DNA from: DASPJR01 sp035628505
GTDB taxonomy: Bacteria; Planctomycetota; SZUA-567; H5-PLA8
Reading direction: 5' to 3'
Assembly (NCBI GenBank): GCA_035628505.1
Contig: DASPJR010000207.1
Coordinates: 1 to 64,000 of the forward strand
Length of the DNA: 64,000 nucleotides
A program made the translations under genes and the position numbers. Shown piece by piece: positions 23,488 through 32,269 of this stretch; the stretch's first letter is position 1; every line of letters starts with the position of its first letter. The notes under the pieces are model-generated. The model made no database searches and was not told the origin of the DNA. It was given only the letters and a program-made list of their open reading frames with translations.

Positions 23488-23793
23488 TCAGACGTGCTCC
23501 ATCGACCAGTTCGAAATGTGCGCGATGGTATTATCGATTCCGCGTTGAATACTAACTTCCTCGATAACGATTGAGAACACGCTGGAGGTGAATTCACGTT
23601 CGCCTTGTTCAAGGCGCTCAATGATCTTTAGAAGAACGTCAGCGGGCGGCGGTGTCATCGGCTGGCACGAGCCATCAAGAAGCAGCATGTCGATGCGCGA
23701 TTCGGCGCGATCAACCGTCAGCATTACGCCGCGGGCTTCGGCGCGCTTGGCGTTGGTGAGCACCATGGCCAGGAACATGTCGTGCGTCTTCAT
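23488..23793 (-). CDS. Small hypothetical protein
   Basis: The product is 101 residues with no signal peptide or membrane segment. It is mixed alpha/beta in composition, with VMLTVDRAESRIDMLLLDG followed by ADVLLKIIERLEQGEREF. AGAGGA lies four to five bases before the ATG at 23793, which supports it as a real gene. I do not recognise the family. It faces the downstream end of the HEAT gene and diverges from the epimerase genes. Confidence 0.6.
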   Translation of the reverse strand: MKTHDMFLAMVLTNAKRAEARGVMLTVDRAESRIDMLLLDGSCQPMTPPPADVLLKIIERLEQGEREFTSSVFSIVIEEVSIQRGIDNTIAHISNWSMEHV

Positions 23794-23905
23794 GGTTCCT
23801 CTTTTAGCCGAGTTGCCGGCGAAAACAAATTCCCTCTGCCGGGAGACTCCTGCAGCTGACCGTTATGAGTTGCACGCCGGGTGATTTTCTTTAGGATCAG
23901 CGCCA

Positions 23906-24877
23906 ATGAACATACTCATTACGGGCGGGGCGGGGTTCATCGGTTCGCACGCCTCAGAACATTTTCTTGCGCAGGGCCATCGTGTCATTGCGCTGGATAA
24001 TTTCGATCCGTATTATTCGCCCGATCAGAAACGCCGCAACCTCAACGTTGCCCTGCAGAACTCGAATTTCCGTCTGGTCGAAGGTGATTACGGCGACCGC
24101 ATTTTTGTCAGCAAACTGCTGCAGTCGGAAAAGATAGAACTCGTGCTGCATCTGGCAGCGCAGGCCGGTGTCCGGCAATCGCTGGTCGATCCCCTGAAGT
24201 ACGAGAAGGTCAACGTCGGCAGCTTGATTTCGATGCTCGAAGCGATGCGCGAATCGGGCATTACACGCATCGTTGCGGCATCATCGAGTTCAGTGTACGG
24301 AAACACAACGCCGGCACCCTTCAAAGAAGACGCGCCTTGTCTTAAGCCGCTGTCGCCTTATGGCGCAACCAAACGCGCGAGCGAGATCTTCCTTGGCACG
24401 TACAACGGACTGCATGGTCTAAAAGCCATCATCGTAAGGCCGTTTACGGTGTATGGACCGCGCCAGCGCCCGGACATGGCCATAGCGCCCTTCACCCGAA
24501 AAATTCTGCTCGGCGAAACCATCACGCTCTACGGCGACGGCTCGTCGGCACGCGATTACACCTACGTGAGCGACATTGTGGACGGCCTTTCGGCCGCGGT
24601 GAATTCGTCACCGGCCGACTACGGGATCTACAATCTCGGCGGCGAAGCGCCGATCACGCTCAACGATCTGATCAAAGCCCTTGAGAAAGCCACCGGCAAG
24701 ACGGCCAATCTTCAGCGCACATCGCTGCAGCCGGGCGACGTCGAGCGTACCTGCGCGGACATTTCCAGAGCGCGCAAGGATCTAAACTTTTCGCCGAAGG
24801 TTAGGCTTGCCGAGGGGCTTGAAAAAACAGTCGCATGGGTGCGCGAGGAGTTGCGCCGGGAAGGCAAGGCGGTTTAA
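23906..24877 (+). CDS. NAD-dependent epimerase, UDP-glucuronate 4-epimerase-like
   Basis: This 323-residue extended short-chain dehydrogenase begins with the NAD-binding motif GGAGFIGSH. DNFDPYYSPDQKRRNL follows, a signature of the UDP-glucuronate 4-epimerase branch. The catalytic triad is in SSSSVYG and SPYGATK (YxxxK). Such enzymes convert UDP-glucuronate to UDP-galacturonate for surface polysaccharide. It lies five bases before a second epimerase-like gene, so the pair is an operon. The exact sugar substrate is an inference from the motif. Confidence 0.85.
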   Translation: MNILITGGAGFIGSHASEHFLAQGHRVIALDNFDPYYSPDQKRRNLNVALQNSNFRLVEGDYGDRIFVSKLLQSEKIELVLHLAAQAGVRQSLVDPLKYEKVNVGSLISMLEAMRESGITRIVAASSSSVYGNTTPAPFKEDAPCLKPLSPYGATKRASEIFLGTYNGLHGLKAIIVRPFTVYGPRQRPDMAIAPFTRKILLGETITLYGDGSSARDYTYVSDIVDGLSAAVNSSPADYGIYNLGGEAPITLNDLIKALEKATGKTANLQRTSLQPGDVERTCADISRARKDLNFSPKVRLAEGLEKTVAWVREELRREGKAV

Positions 24878-24882
24878 CTGGA

Positions 24883-25851
24883 ATGAAAATTCTCGTAACC
24901 GGCGCCGCCGGTTTTATCGGTTCGCACCTGATTCCCACGCTGCTGCAGCACGGCCACACGGTCGCCGGACTCGTGCGCTTCTCAACAACGGCATCCGACA
25001 GCAGCAAGCGGCGCGTGGCGCGGCTGGAAGCACTTACAGCGCAGCAGCGCGATAAATTTCAACTCCTGCGCGGCGAAAACCTAAAGGGCTTGCCCGATCT
25101 GCTGAAGAAATTTGCGCCCGACGTCTGCATTCATCTGGCCGGCCGGTCCTGGGTGAGGGAGTCCGTCGGCTGGCCCGAAGTTTACATTGATGCCAATTAC
25201 CGCTTTACGACTGGATTGGTACAGTCCCTACACTTGGTCGGCTGCAAGAGAATCGTATTTGGCAGCACAGTGATGGTGTATGGCAAGGATGCCCCGCTGC
25301 CGTACATGGAGGACCAGCTGGGCAGCTCGCCCGCGTCGCCGTATGGCGCCAGCAAGCTGGCGTGCGAAGTTTTGCTCAATACCTTTCACGCTCTGCATAA
25401 AATGGAAGTGGTCAACCTGCGACTGTTTTCCGTCTACGGACCGGAATTGAGGCAGGACCTGGTGCCATTCCTGATCGCGGCGGCGATCCTGCGTAACAAA
25501 CCGTTCACTGTTTTTGGCGACGGCAGCAGCATGCGAGACTACATTGAAGTGCGCGACGCGGTGGCGGCAATCGAAGCAGCGTGTGTGGGTCACGAAACGT
25601 ATGAGGCCTTGAACGTTGGATCGGGTTTTGGCACCTCGCTGTTGGAACTGGTGCAGCTGATTGAGAAATCTTTGGGCAAGAAGGCCGAACTCGTCTACAA
25701 ACCGGCCGTTCCCGGCGAATTGGCCGTTGCCATTCCCGATATTTCGCTCGCAATGGAAAACCTGAAATGGGAACCGAAGGTTAGTATTGAAGAAGGCATA
25801 GAGCGCATGGCGGCATGGTTCAAGTCTTCCGAATCCCCTCTGCGGGGATAG
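24883..25851 (+). CDS. NAD-dependent sugar-nucleotide epimerase/dehydratase
   Basis: This 322-residue extended short-chain dehydrogenase has GAAGFIGSHL at the N-terminus, GSTVMVYG and the YxxxK motif in SPYGASKLA. RDYIEVRDAV and GDGSSMRDY fit the nucleotide-sugar epimerase or 4,6-dehydratase families. It is about as similar in layout to the preceding gene as expected for a paralogous subfamily. ATG 24883 lies five bases after the upstream stop, so the two are co-transcribed; the local ribosome-binding site is weak. The specific sugar is not identifiable. Confidence 0.85.
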   Translation: MKILVTGAAGFIGSHLIPTLLQHGHTVAGLVRFSTTASDSSKRRVARLEALTAQQRDKFQLLRGENLKGLPDLLKKFAPDVCIHLAGRSWVRESVGWPEVYIDANYRFTTGLVQSLHLVGCKRIVFGSTVMVYGKDAPLPYMEDQLGSSPASPYGASKLACEVLLNTFHALHKMEVVNLRLFSVYGPELRQDLVPFLIAAAILRNKPFTVFGDGSSMRDYIEVRDAVAAIEAACVGHETYEALNVGSGFGTSLLELVQLIEKSLGKKAELVYKPAVPGELAVAIPDISLAMENLKWEPKVSIEEGIERMAAWFKSSESPLRG

Positions 25852-25905
25852 CGCGCTGGGTGCTTTCAGGCTAACGAAGGCAAATAAGTAACAATGCAAT
25901 GTGCT

Positions 25906-26115
25906 TTACACGGCGCCGCAGCATTCAATCTCCGAGACAGGAATGACGATCGCGCCATGACGTTCATCGTCCTTGAAAACGATATTGTCATTTCCCCGCA
26001 GCGATAGAATCCAGCCGAAACACAGTCCCGGCTTGTTACGCCGGTAAATCCACACATACGCTTCGCGGCGCAGATAAATTCTCAGGCGCATATCCTTAGA
26101 GCTTTCAGTTCGCAT
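25906..26115 (-). CDS. Small basic hypothetical protein
   Basis: This is a 69-residue frame starting at ATG 26115 with GGGGAG eight bases upstream. It is basic and rich in aromatic residues (RLRIYLRREAYVWIYRRN) and ends in IPVSEIECCGAV. I recognise no family. It is divergent from the receiver gene and has a terminator-like T9 hairpin in its leader at 26183-26213. It could be a real small protein; the evidence is the ribosome-binding site and a coherent composition only. Confidence 0.45.
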   Translation of the reverse strand: MRTESSKDMRLRIYLRREAYVWIYRRNKPGLCFGWILSLRGNDNIVFKDDERHGAIVIPVSEIECCGAV

Positions 26116-26182
26116 AGGTTCACTCCCCACTGTGTCCTTGAGTTCTGTCGCAGGAGGGCAAAGAGCGGGCCAGAAGAATGCA

Positions 26183-26213
26183 AAAAAAAACAGCCCCCGC
26201 GGAGTGCTCCGCA
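26183..26213 (-). terminator. Minus-strand hairpin with T9 run, possible attenuator
   Basis: On the minus strand, GCGGAGCACTCCGC is followed by a G-rich stretch and nine Ts. It lies 68 bases upstream of the small minus-strand gene, with no minus-strand gene before it. It could end an antisense or leader RNA. Confidence 0.4.
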
Positions 26214-26275
26214 CGGTATTTGCCGTTGCTTCTTTGGCAGAGACGTCAGGGCCTCTATAACCGACGGAGGGCGCT

Positions 26276-26662
26276 GTGATTAGGGCATTAGTTATCGACG
26301 ACTATCAGGAGCACGTGGACACGCTGGTGAACACGCTCAATATGTATGGATGCGAAGCACGCGGCGCCAGCGCCGGCTCCGAAGCTCTCATGATCTGTGA
26401 GAGCTGGCAGCCTCACCTGGTTATATGCGATGGTCTGCTGGAAGGCATGCGCGCCTGGCAGTTCGGGCATATGCTGCTTCGCCATGAGTTGCCCCACCGG
26501 CCGTACCTGGTGGCGCTCACCGGCTTCGCCAGCACGCTGCAGCGGCGGCTGTGCGAAGAATGCGGTTACGACGAATACGTGACCAAACCCATCGAGCTCT
26601 CGACGCTGCTGACCTGGGTTCAGAAGGCGCGACAGCGTTCCGAACACGTGCCAGGTTTTTAA
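26276..26662 (+). CDS. Stand-alone response-regulator receiver protein
   Basis: The 128-residue CheY-like product has the acidic pair Asp8/Asp9, the phosphorylation site Asp52 (VICDG), Thr82 (ALTGF) and Lys104 (YVTKPIE) in order. There is no output domain. It starts at GTG 26276 with GGAGG six bases upstream. Stand-alone receivers act through protein contacts. The nearest histidine kinase is 12 kb away on the other strand, so a partner cannot be assigned. Confidence 0.9.
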   Translation: MIRALVIDDYQEHVDTLVNTLNMYGCEARGASAGSEALMICESWQPHLVICDGLLEGMRAWQFGHMLLRHELPHRPYLVALTGFASTLQRRLCEECGYDEYVTKPIELSTLLTWVQKARQRSEHVPGF

Positions 26663-26919
26663 TAGACTCCGTTTCAAGGTTCCCAGCAGAATGGCGCTGG
26701 GAGCCAACGGCACCGCGAGTCAAAATTCCTTCTCAGTTGCTTATTCAGCACTCCACAAACGCGCTGTTTCGGCTACAGTAAGCACCGTTAAAACTCACAG
26801 GGTGAGCGCAAACGATCGCAAGCCGGGGTTCAAGGCGCCTCTACGGGAGCAGATTGCCGCGGGGGAGCAGGGAACAAGACGCCGCTTGCTGTCTTTTGCG
26901 CGCATTGGGGTAAACGCGC

Positions 26920-28167
26920 TTGGGACGGGACTTAACGGCTTCTCGCATCGTCATTACCGGCATCGGCCTGACTGCGCCGAACGGCAGTGACCTGGCCACG
27001 TTTCGCAAGAGCCTGCTGACCGGCAAATCCGGGGTGCGCAACTACAGCACGCGCTACATGGGCGACGTGCTCGCCGGTGTGTGCGATTTCGACGAGCTCA
27101 AGTATCAGAAGAAAAAGGAACTGCGCCGCGGCACCCGCGCCGGCTCGATTGCCATTTACTGCGCCAATGAAGCGCTCGCCGACAGCCGCATCAACTTCTC
27201 AAGCGTGGACAAATCGCGCGTTGGCGTGTACCTGGGTGTGACCGAGCACGGCAATGTTGAAACTGAAAACGAAATTGCGGCAATCAAAGAATACAATTAC
27301 GACGTAAAATTCTGGTCGCACCACCATAATCCGCGCACCGTGGCGAACAATCCAGCCGGCGAAGTCACGCTGAACATGAACATTGTTGGGCCGCACTACA
27401 CGCTCGGGGCTGCCTGCGCCGCCGGAAATATCGGCTTTATTCACGGCCTGCAGATGCTGCGGCTGGGCGAGGTGGATCTGGCATTCGCTGGCGGCGTTTC
27501 TGAAAGCATTCACACCTTCGGCATCTTCGCTTCGTTTAAAAGCCAGGGCGCGCTGGCGACGCATGCCGATCCCGCAAAGGCCTCCCGCCCGTTCGATCGC
27601 GACCGCAATGGCATCGTGGTGAGCGAAGGCGGCTGCGTGTACACGCTGGAACGCCTTCCGGACGCGCTGGCGCGCGGCGCAAAGATCTACGGAGAAATCG
27701 TCGGCTACGCGATCAATTCGGACGCCAGCGATTTCGTGCTGCCGAATTCCGAGCGCCAGGCGCAGTGCATGCTCGCGGCGCTGAAAAAAGCCGGCATAGG
27801 TCCAGGCGACGTGAACATCATCAACACGCACGCGACCGGCACCAAACAGGGCGACATCCAGGAATGCCAGGGCATCCGAAATGTTTTCGGCGACCACCCC
27901 GGCGTGCACATCAATAACACGAAGAGTTTCATCGGGCACGCGATGGGCGCGGCCGGAGCGCTGGAGCTGACTGGAAATCTTCCGGCGTTCGACGACGGAA
28001 TTGTTCATCCGACAATCAACGTCGACAACCTGGATCCAGACTGCGCGCTGCGCAACCTGGTACTCAATGAGCCCAAGCAAATTGACAAGGTGAACTACAT
28101 CCTTAACAATTCATCGGGAATGCTTGGCATCAATTCAGTGGTAGTGGTGAAGCGGTACGAACCTTAA
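26920..28167 (+). CDS. Beta-ketoacyl-ACP synthase II (FabF)-like condensing enzyme
   Basis: The 415-residue product has the thiolase-fold layout with all catalytic residues in FabF positions: Cys166 (GAACAAGN), His304 (NTHATGT), Lys335 (NNTKSFIGH) and His340 (GHAMGAAG). It should condense acyl-Cys with malonyl-ACP. An unusual internal stretch, KFWSHHHNPRTVANNP, marks it as a divergent paralogue rather than a plain housekeeping FabF. TTG 26920 is the best available start, 16 residues before GIGLTAPNG, although its ribosome-binding site is weak. An acyl carrier protein gene follows 100 bp downstream, separated by a stuttering repeat. Confidence 0.85.
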   Translation: MGRDLTASRIVITGIGLTAPNGSDLATFRKSLLTGKSGVRNYSTRYMGDVLAGVCDFDELKYQKKKELRRGTRAGSIAIYCANEALADSRINFSSVDKSRVGVYLGVTEHGNVETENEIAAIKEYNYDVKFWSHHHNPRTVANNPAGEVTLNMNIVGPHYTLGAACAAGNIGFIHGLQMLRLGEVDLAFAGGVSESIHTFGIFASFKSQGALATHADPAKASRPFDRDRNGIVVSEGGCVYTLERLPDALARGAKIYGEIVGYAINSDASDFVLPNSERQAQCMLAALKKAGIGPGDVNIINTHATGTKQGDIQECQGIRNVFGDHPGVHINNTKSFIGHAMGAAGALELTGNLPAFDDGIVHPTINVDNLDPDCALRNLVLNEPKQIDKVNYILNNSSGMLGINSVVVVKRYEP

Positions 28168-28169
28168 AC

Positions 28170-28247
28170 GGTGACGGGTGACGAGTGACGGGTGAAGCGG
28201 CCGAGCGCAAGCCCCCGCCACTCGTCACCCGCCACCCGTCACGTTGT
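28170..28247. repeat. GGTGACGGGTGACGAGTG inverted repeat
   Basis: The left arm consists of GGTGACGGGTGACGAGTGACGGG units (28170-28195). The right arm (28210-28245) is the near reverse complement built from CACTCGTCACCCGCC units. It lies between the KAS and ACP genes. Confidence 0.8.
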
Positions 28248-28269
28248 TAAAGGAAGGGTAACGAAAGAC

Positions 28270-28521
28270 ATGACACGCGACCAGATCCGGCAGGCGATTC
28301 TCGACATCATCACGGACATCGCGCCGGACGAAGATTTGAGCAACCTGAAGGGCGATGTGCGGCTGCGAGACCAGATCGACCTGGACAGCATGGACTTCCT
28401 CGACATCGTCATGGAACTTCGCAAGCGCTACAACGTTGAAGTGCCCGAACCCGACTACATGCAGCTGGCCACGCTCGATTCGAGCGTCAACTACCTCGAG
28501 CCCAAGCTGAAGGACAAGTGA
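28270..28521 (+). CDS. Acyl carrier protein
   Basis: The 83-residue acidic helical product carries the phosphopantetheine attachment Ser in DLDSMDFLD (Ser40). The length and the pattern of leucines fit the ACP family. The ATG at 28270 is preceded by AAGGAAGGG. With the ketoacyl synthase just upstream it makes a two-gene acyl-elongation unit. Since a housekeeping ACP is usually beside fabD/fabG/fabF, this may be a dedicated carrier for a special acyl product. Confidence 0.9.
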   Translation: MTRDQIRQAILDIITDIAPDEDLSNLKGDVRLRDQIDLDSMDFLDIVMELRKRYNVEVPEPDYMQLATLDSSVNYLEPKLKDK

Positions 28522-28537
28522 TTTCGCTCTTCTGCTA

Positions 28538-28546
28538 TGATATAGT
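28538..28546 (+). promoter_or_regulatory. Extended -10 promoter-like element TGATATAGT
   Basis: TG-n-TATAGT lies 26 bases before the Uma2 start. A near-identical element followed by a matching GCGGA lies upstream of the other Uma2 gene (44647). Confidence 0.45.
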
Positions 28547-28571
28547 ATAGGCGGAATTGGGAGCACCAGGC

Positions 28572-29174
28572 ATGTCATCGTCAGCCACCAAAAACCGCCT
28601 CGAGCCGGCTATTCCTTCCGAGCCCATCTGGCGCCTGACCGTCGAGGAGTATCACGAGATGGTCAGAACAGGGATTATCGGGGAAGACGACAACGTCGAA
28701 CTGCTCGAAGGTTTCCTGGTGCAGAAGATGACAAAGTATCCAGCACATTCCTTCTCTTCAGGCGCGCTGCAGGACGCAATTGGTGCCCTCAATCTGCCGG
28801 GTTACTTCTTACGCATGCAGGATCCAATCACATTTAAAGATAGCGAACCTGAACCTGATCTGGCTTTAGTAAGAGGACAACGACGCGACTTTACGACTCG
28901 GCATCCGCATCCGTCGGAAGTCGCATTCATTGCCGAAGTCGCTGACGCGTCTCTATATCGCGACAAAGGCCTGAAGAAGCGCATTTACGCCATGGGCGGA
29001 ATTCCCGTTTACGGGATTGTTAATGTTTCGAGTAAGCGCATCGAGGTTTTCACCGATCCGGATACGAATGGGAATTATCAGAAGTCGCAGCAGTTCGGCA
29101 CTGATCAACACGTGCCGGTGATTGTGGACGGACGTGAAGTCAGCACGATTCCAGCAAAAGACCTCTTTCAATAA
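28572..29174 (+). CDS. Uma2 family putative restriction-endonuclease-fold protein
   Basis: The 200-residue product has the PD-(D/E)xK-type pattern of the Uma2 (DUF820) family: EPDLALVRG, then FIAEVADAS, then a Lys-rich helix (KGLKKRIYAMGG) and GIPVYGIVNV. Uma2 proteins are widespread in cyanobacteria, Chloroflexi and planctomycetes; their function is unknown, and nuclease activity is inferred from the fold. GGGAG lies about eight bases before ATG 28572. It has a second family member at 44672 with a similar promoter, and is followed by a strong terminator. Confidence 0.88.
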   Translation: MSSSATKNRLEPAIPSEPIWRLTVEEYHEMVRTGIIGEDDNVELLEGFLVQKMTKYPAHSFSSGALQDAIGALNLPGYFLRMQDPITFKDSEPEPDLALVRGQRRDFTTRHPHPSEVAFIAEVADASLYRDKGLKKRIYAMGGIPVYGIVNVSSKRIEVFTDPDTNGNYQKSQQFGTDQHVPVIVDGREVSTIPAKDLFQ

Positions 29175-29177
29175 AAA

Positions 29178-29220
29178 CAGCAGGCGATTTCATTCGCCTG
29201 CTGCACGAGTTTTTGTTTTA
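29178..29220 (+). terminator. Rho-independent terminator after Uma2 gene
   Basis: CAGCAGGCGA (29178-29187) pairs perfectly with TCGCCTGCTG (29194-29203), followed by a T-rich run TTTTTGTTTT. A CCAACCACAAACCACTG stutter (29221-29254) of the same family as 1251-1274 follows. Confidence 0.88.
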
Positions 29221-29252
29221 CCAACCACAAACCACTGAAAACGAACCACCGA

Positions 29253-30653
29253 CTAAATATGCACGGCCATCCCGAAGGCCTGGCCGCTGGCTTCCTGGAC
29301 CGATTCGCTGAACGTGGGGTGTGCGTGAATTGTCGCCAGGATCTCTTCGTAGGTGCATTCGAGCTTCATCGCCAGTCCGAGCTCGGCAATCAGGTCCGCA
29401 GCACGGCCGGCGAGGACGTGCGCGCCGAGCAGTTCGCCGTGCTTCTTGCCGAAGAGGATTTTTACGAGGCCTTCCTCTTCGCCGGCGGCGATCGCCATGC
29501 CGCTGGCGACGAACGGGAATTTCCCGACGGTGTACTCGATGTTCTTGGCTTTGACCTGTTCTTCAGTGAGGCCAACCGAGGCGAGCTGCGGATGGCAGTA
29601 CGTGCAGCCCGGGATCTGGTCCTTGTTGATCGGATCGAAGTGATGACCTGAGAGCTGGTCCGCAACGCCGTGGCCTTCGAAGCTTGCCTTATGCGCCAGC
29701 AGTGGCGGGCCGGACACGTCACCGATCGCAAAGATGCCTTTAACGTTGGTCTTAAGGTAACCGTCGACAACGATGAACCCACGGTCGGTCTTCACGCCCG
29801 CTTTTTCGAGGCCCAGCTCTTCAATGTTTCCAGTCATGCCGACGGCCGATAGACACACGTCTGCCTCAATGGCTTTGACTTCCTTCCCATCCTTGGCGCC
29901 CACGATCTTCGCCTTTACGCCAGTTGCACTGACGGCGACTTTGTCGAGCTTCGACGCTGTAAATATTTCGATGCCGCGCTTGGTGAGCGACTTGGCGAGG
30001 AGGCCGGCGATCTCACGATCGTTGCTTGGCAGGATGCTGTCGGCATACTCGACAACTGTGACCTGCGCACCCATCGTCGCGTAGAAGTACGCGAACTCGA
30101 TGCCGATCGCGCCCGCGCCGACGACGAGCAGATGCTTAGGCATCTTCGGCAGCACCATCGCTTCGCGGCTGGTGATGACGACCTTGCCGTCGGGCTTTAG
30201 GTCCGGTAGGAACTTCGGCCGCGCGCCGGTGGCGATGACAATATTTTTGGCTGTGATTTTCTTCACGCCGTCTTTGGTTACGACGTCGACAGTTGAGGGC
30301 GATGAGAGCGTCGCCTGGCCCTGCAGATGATCAACCTTATATTTTTTAAACAGTCCGTGAATGCCGCGGTTGAGCTTGCCCGAAACGTCGCGGCTGCGGC
30401 CGATAACTTTGGAAAAATCGATCGAAAGGCCTTCGACCTTAATTCCATGCTTTTCAGAATGCTTGATCTCATCGACGAGCTCAGCGGTGCGAATGAGAGC
30501 CTTCGTGGGAATGCAGCCCCAGTTAAGACAGATGCCGCCGAGTTCAGCCTTTTCGACGCACAGCGTCTTCTTGCCCAACTGCGACGCGCGAATGGCGCAA
30601 ACATACCCGCCGGGACCACCGCCTATCACAACTACGTCATACGAATCAGCCAT
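29253..30653 (-). CDS. lpdA: Dihydrolipoyl dehydrogenase (E3)
   Basis: The 466-residue product is the flavoprotein that reoxidises dihydrolipoyl groups of 2-oxoacid dehydrogenase complexes with NAD. It has VVIGGGPGGYVCA for FAD, the redox disulphide in GGICLNWGCIPTK (Cys42, Cys47) and a second GxGxxG (VVGAGAIGIEFA). The C-terminal His-Glu site is in HAHPTFSES. It ends the minus-strand pdhA-pdhB-pdhC-lpdA run and is separated from pdhC by a 181-bp spacer filled with a stuttering repeat. Confidence 0.96.
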   Translation of the reverse strand: MADSYDVVVIGGGPGGYVCAIRASQLGKKTLCVEKAELGGICLNWGCIPTKALIRTAELVDEIKHSEKHGIKVEGLSIDFSKVIGRSRDVSGKLNRGIHGLFKKYKVDHLQGQATLSSPSTVDVVTKDGVKKITAKNIVIATGARPKFLPDLKPDGKVVITSREAMVLPKMPKHLLVVGAGAIGIEFAYFYATMGAQVTVVEYADSILPSNDREIAGLLAKSLTKRGIEIFTASKLDKVAVSATGVKAKIVGAKDGKEVKAIEADVCLSAVGMTGNIEELGLEKAGVKTDRGFIVVDGYLKTNVKGIFAIGDVSGPPLLAHKASFEGHGVADQLSGHHFDPINKDQIPGCTYCHPQLASVGLTEEQVKAKNIEYTVGKFPFVASGMAIAAGEEEGLVKILFGKKHGELLGAHVLAGRAADLIAELGLAMKLECTYEEILATIHAHPTFSESVQEASGQAFGMAVHI

Positions 30654-30670
30654 GTTTCAACCCTTTGATT

Positions 30671-30838
30671 AAGCACGAATTCCGAAACACGAAATTCGAA
30701 AACAAATTCAAAACTGAAATGTTCGGATTTCTTAAACTGCGAGGCGCCACCGTATGCGCCTCGCTATTTTGAGCATTTTGTATTTTCCTCATTCGAATTT
30801 GTTTCGGATTTCGAAATTCGAATTTCGAATTTGATCAA
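30671..30838. repeat. GAAATTCG stuttering inverted repeat
   Basis: The left part (30671-30715) has AATTCCGAAACACGAAATTCG units. The right part (30788-30838) has CGGATTTCGAAATTCGAATTTCG units, largely complementary. A GCGAGGCGCC...GGCGCCTCGC-like pair lies between. It fills the pdhC-lpdA spacer and touches the pdhC stop codon. Confidence 0.75.
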
Positions 30839-32091
30839 AGCAGCAGCTTCGCCGGATTCTCCAGCAGCTCTTTCAGCGTTGCCATGAACTTCGCGCCGAC
30901 GGCGCCGTCGATCACGCGGTGGTCGCAGGAGAGTGTCAGGCCCATCATCTTGCCGACAACGATCTGACCGGCGGCGTTGACGATCGGCTTGGGCTTCATC
31001 GCACCAACGGCGAGAATGGCCGCTTCGGGAGGATTGATAATCGCAAAGAAATGATCGACGCCGAACATGCCCAGGTTGCTGATGGTGAAGCCCGAGCCCT
31101 GAAGGTCTTCGGCCCTCAGCTTCTTCTCGCGCGCCTTGGCGGCGATGTCCTTCACGCCCGCGGAAATTCCGCTGAGGCTCAGCTTGTCGACGTTGCGCAG
31201 CACGGGTGTGTAAAGTCCCGCGTCAGTGGCGACGGCGATGGCAATGTTGATCGAGCCGAACCGGCGGATGCTCGTGCCGTTGAAGGCGGCGTTCACTTCC
31301 GGATGGCGGCTCAGCGCCGCCGCCGTCATCTTGATGATGAAATCGTTGATGCTGATCTTCACGCCCTTTTCGCCCTGCTGCGCATTCAGGTCTTCGCGCA
31401 TGGCCGTCAAGCGATCGAGATTCACTTCGCTGTAGAGATAGAAGTGCGGAATCGTCTGCTTGCTCTGCAGCAGGCGGCGCGCAATTGTCTGGCGAATGTT
31501 GCTGAGTGGCTCGTCGGAGTCGCCCGGCAGCATCGCTCCCGGCAGAACCGGCTGTGCCATTCCCGCGCCGGTGGCCGCTGCCGGAGCAGCACCGCGTTCC
31601 GGCACGTCACGCACGACGATGCGTCCGCCGGGTCCGGAAGGCTTAACAGCGCCAAGGTCGACACCTCGTTCTTTTGCGATCTTTTTCGCGAGCGGGCTGG
31701 CCTTGATCCGGCCACTGCTGGCAGCGTGTGAACTACCCTGCACAACGACGGGAGATGCGGCTGGACTGGCCGCTTGCGCGGCACCCTTGGCGGGAGCAGC
31801 CGCCTTCGGTGCGGGCGCCCCGCCGCCCGTAACGAGCTTCGAAATGTCTTCGCCTTCGTTGCCGATAATGGCAAGGAGTTCGTCGATCTTGGCGGTTTTG
31901 CCTTCGCCGACCAGGATCTTCAGCAGCTTGCCGTCTTCGAAGACTTCGAGCGGCATGCTGGCTTTGTCCGTCTCGACCTCAGCCAGCGTGTCGCCACTGG
32001 AGATCTTATCGCCCTCTTTTTTCAGCCAGCGATTGATCGTGCCGGTTTCCATTGTGGGCGAAAGCTTGCCCAGGCGGACTTCAAATGCCAT
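30835..32091 (-). CDS. pdhC: Pyruvate dehydrogenase E2, dihydrolipoyl acetyltransferase
   Basis: The 418-residue product has one N-terminal lipoyl domain with the lipoyl-Lys in ETDKASM (Lys43), then an Ala/Pro linker. A peripheral-subunit-binding domain follows (about 130-170; ASPLAKKIAKERGVDL). The acetyltransferase core has the catalytic His-Asp in HRVIDG (His391, Asp395). E2 is the core of the complex and transfers acetyl from lipoate to CoA. Neighbouring pdhA/pdhB of the two-chain E1 type fit this E2 length. The last three residues are leucines running into a repeat. Confidence 0.95.
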   Translation of the reverse strand: MAFEVRLGKLSPTMETGTINRWLKKEGDKISSGDTLAEVETDKASMPLEVFEDGKLLKILVGEGKTAKIDELLAIIGNEGEDISKLVTGGGAPAPKAAAPAKGAAQAASPAASPVVVQGSSHAASSGRIKASPLAKKIAKERGVDLGAVKPSGPGGRIVVRDVPERGAAPAAATGAGMAQPVLPGAMLPGDSDEPLSNIRQTIARRLLQSKQTIPHFYLYSEVNLDRLTAMREDLNAQQGEKGVKISINDFIIKMTAAALSRHPEVNAAFNGTSIRRFGSINIAIAVATDAGLYTPVLRNVDKLSLSGISAGVKDIAAKAREKKLRAEDLQGSGFTISNLGMFGVDHFFAIINPPEAAILAVGAMKPKPIVNAAGQIVVGKMMGLTLSCDHRVIDGAVGAKFMATLKELLENPAKLLL

Positions 32092-32116
32092 TTTGCGAAC
32101 CCCTCTTTATCATCTT

Positions 32117-32269
32117 TCAACACAAAGACTCGAAGACACCAAGACACGAAGATTTTTGATGTACAGGCGGGAGATCGGAAAGCAGAGTGGAAACGTAAAC
32201 TGAACTCGACTGCTTTTAATTTCATCTCCTTAGTGACTTTGAGTCTTCGTGTCTTTGTGTTTATCTTTT
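32117..32269. repeat. CACAAAGACTCGAAGACACC inverted repeat in the pdhB-pdhC spacer
   Basis: The left arm at 32117-32152 (CACAAAGACTCGAAGACACCAAG units) pairs with the right arm at 32240-32269 (GAGTCTTCGTGTCTTTGTG). About 90 bases of ordinary sequence lie between. Confidence 0.8.
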
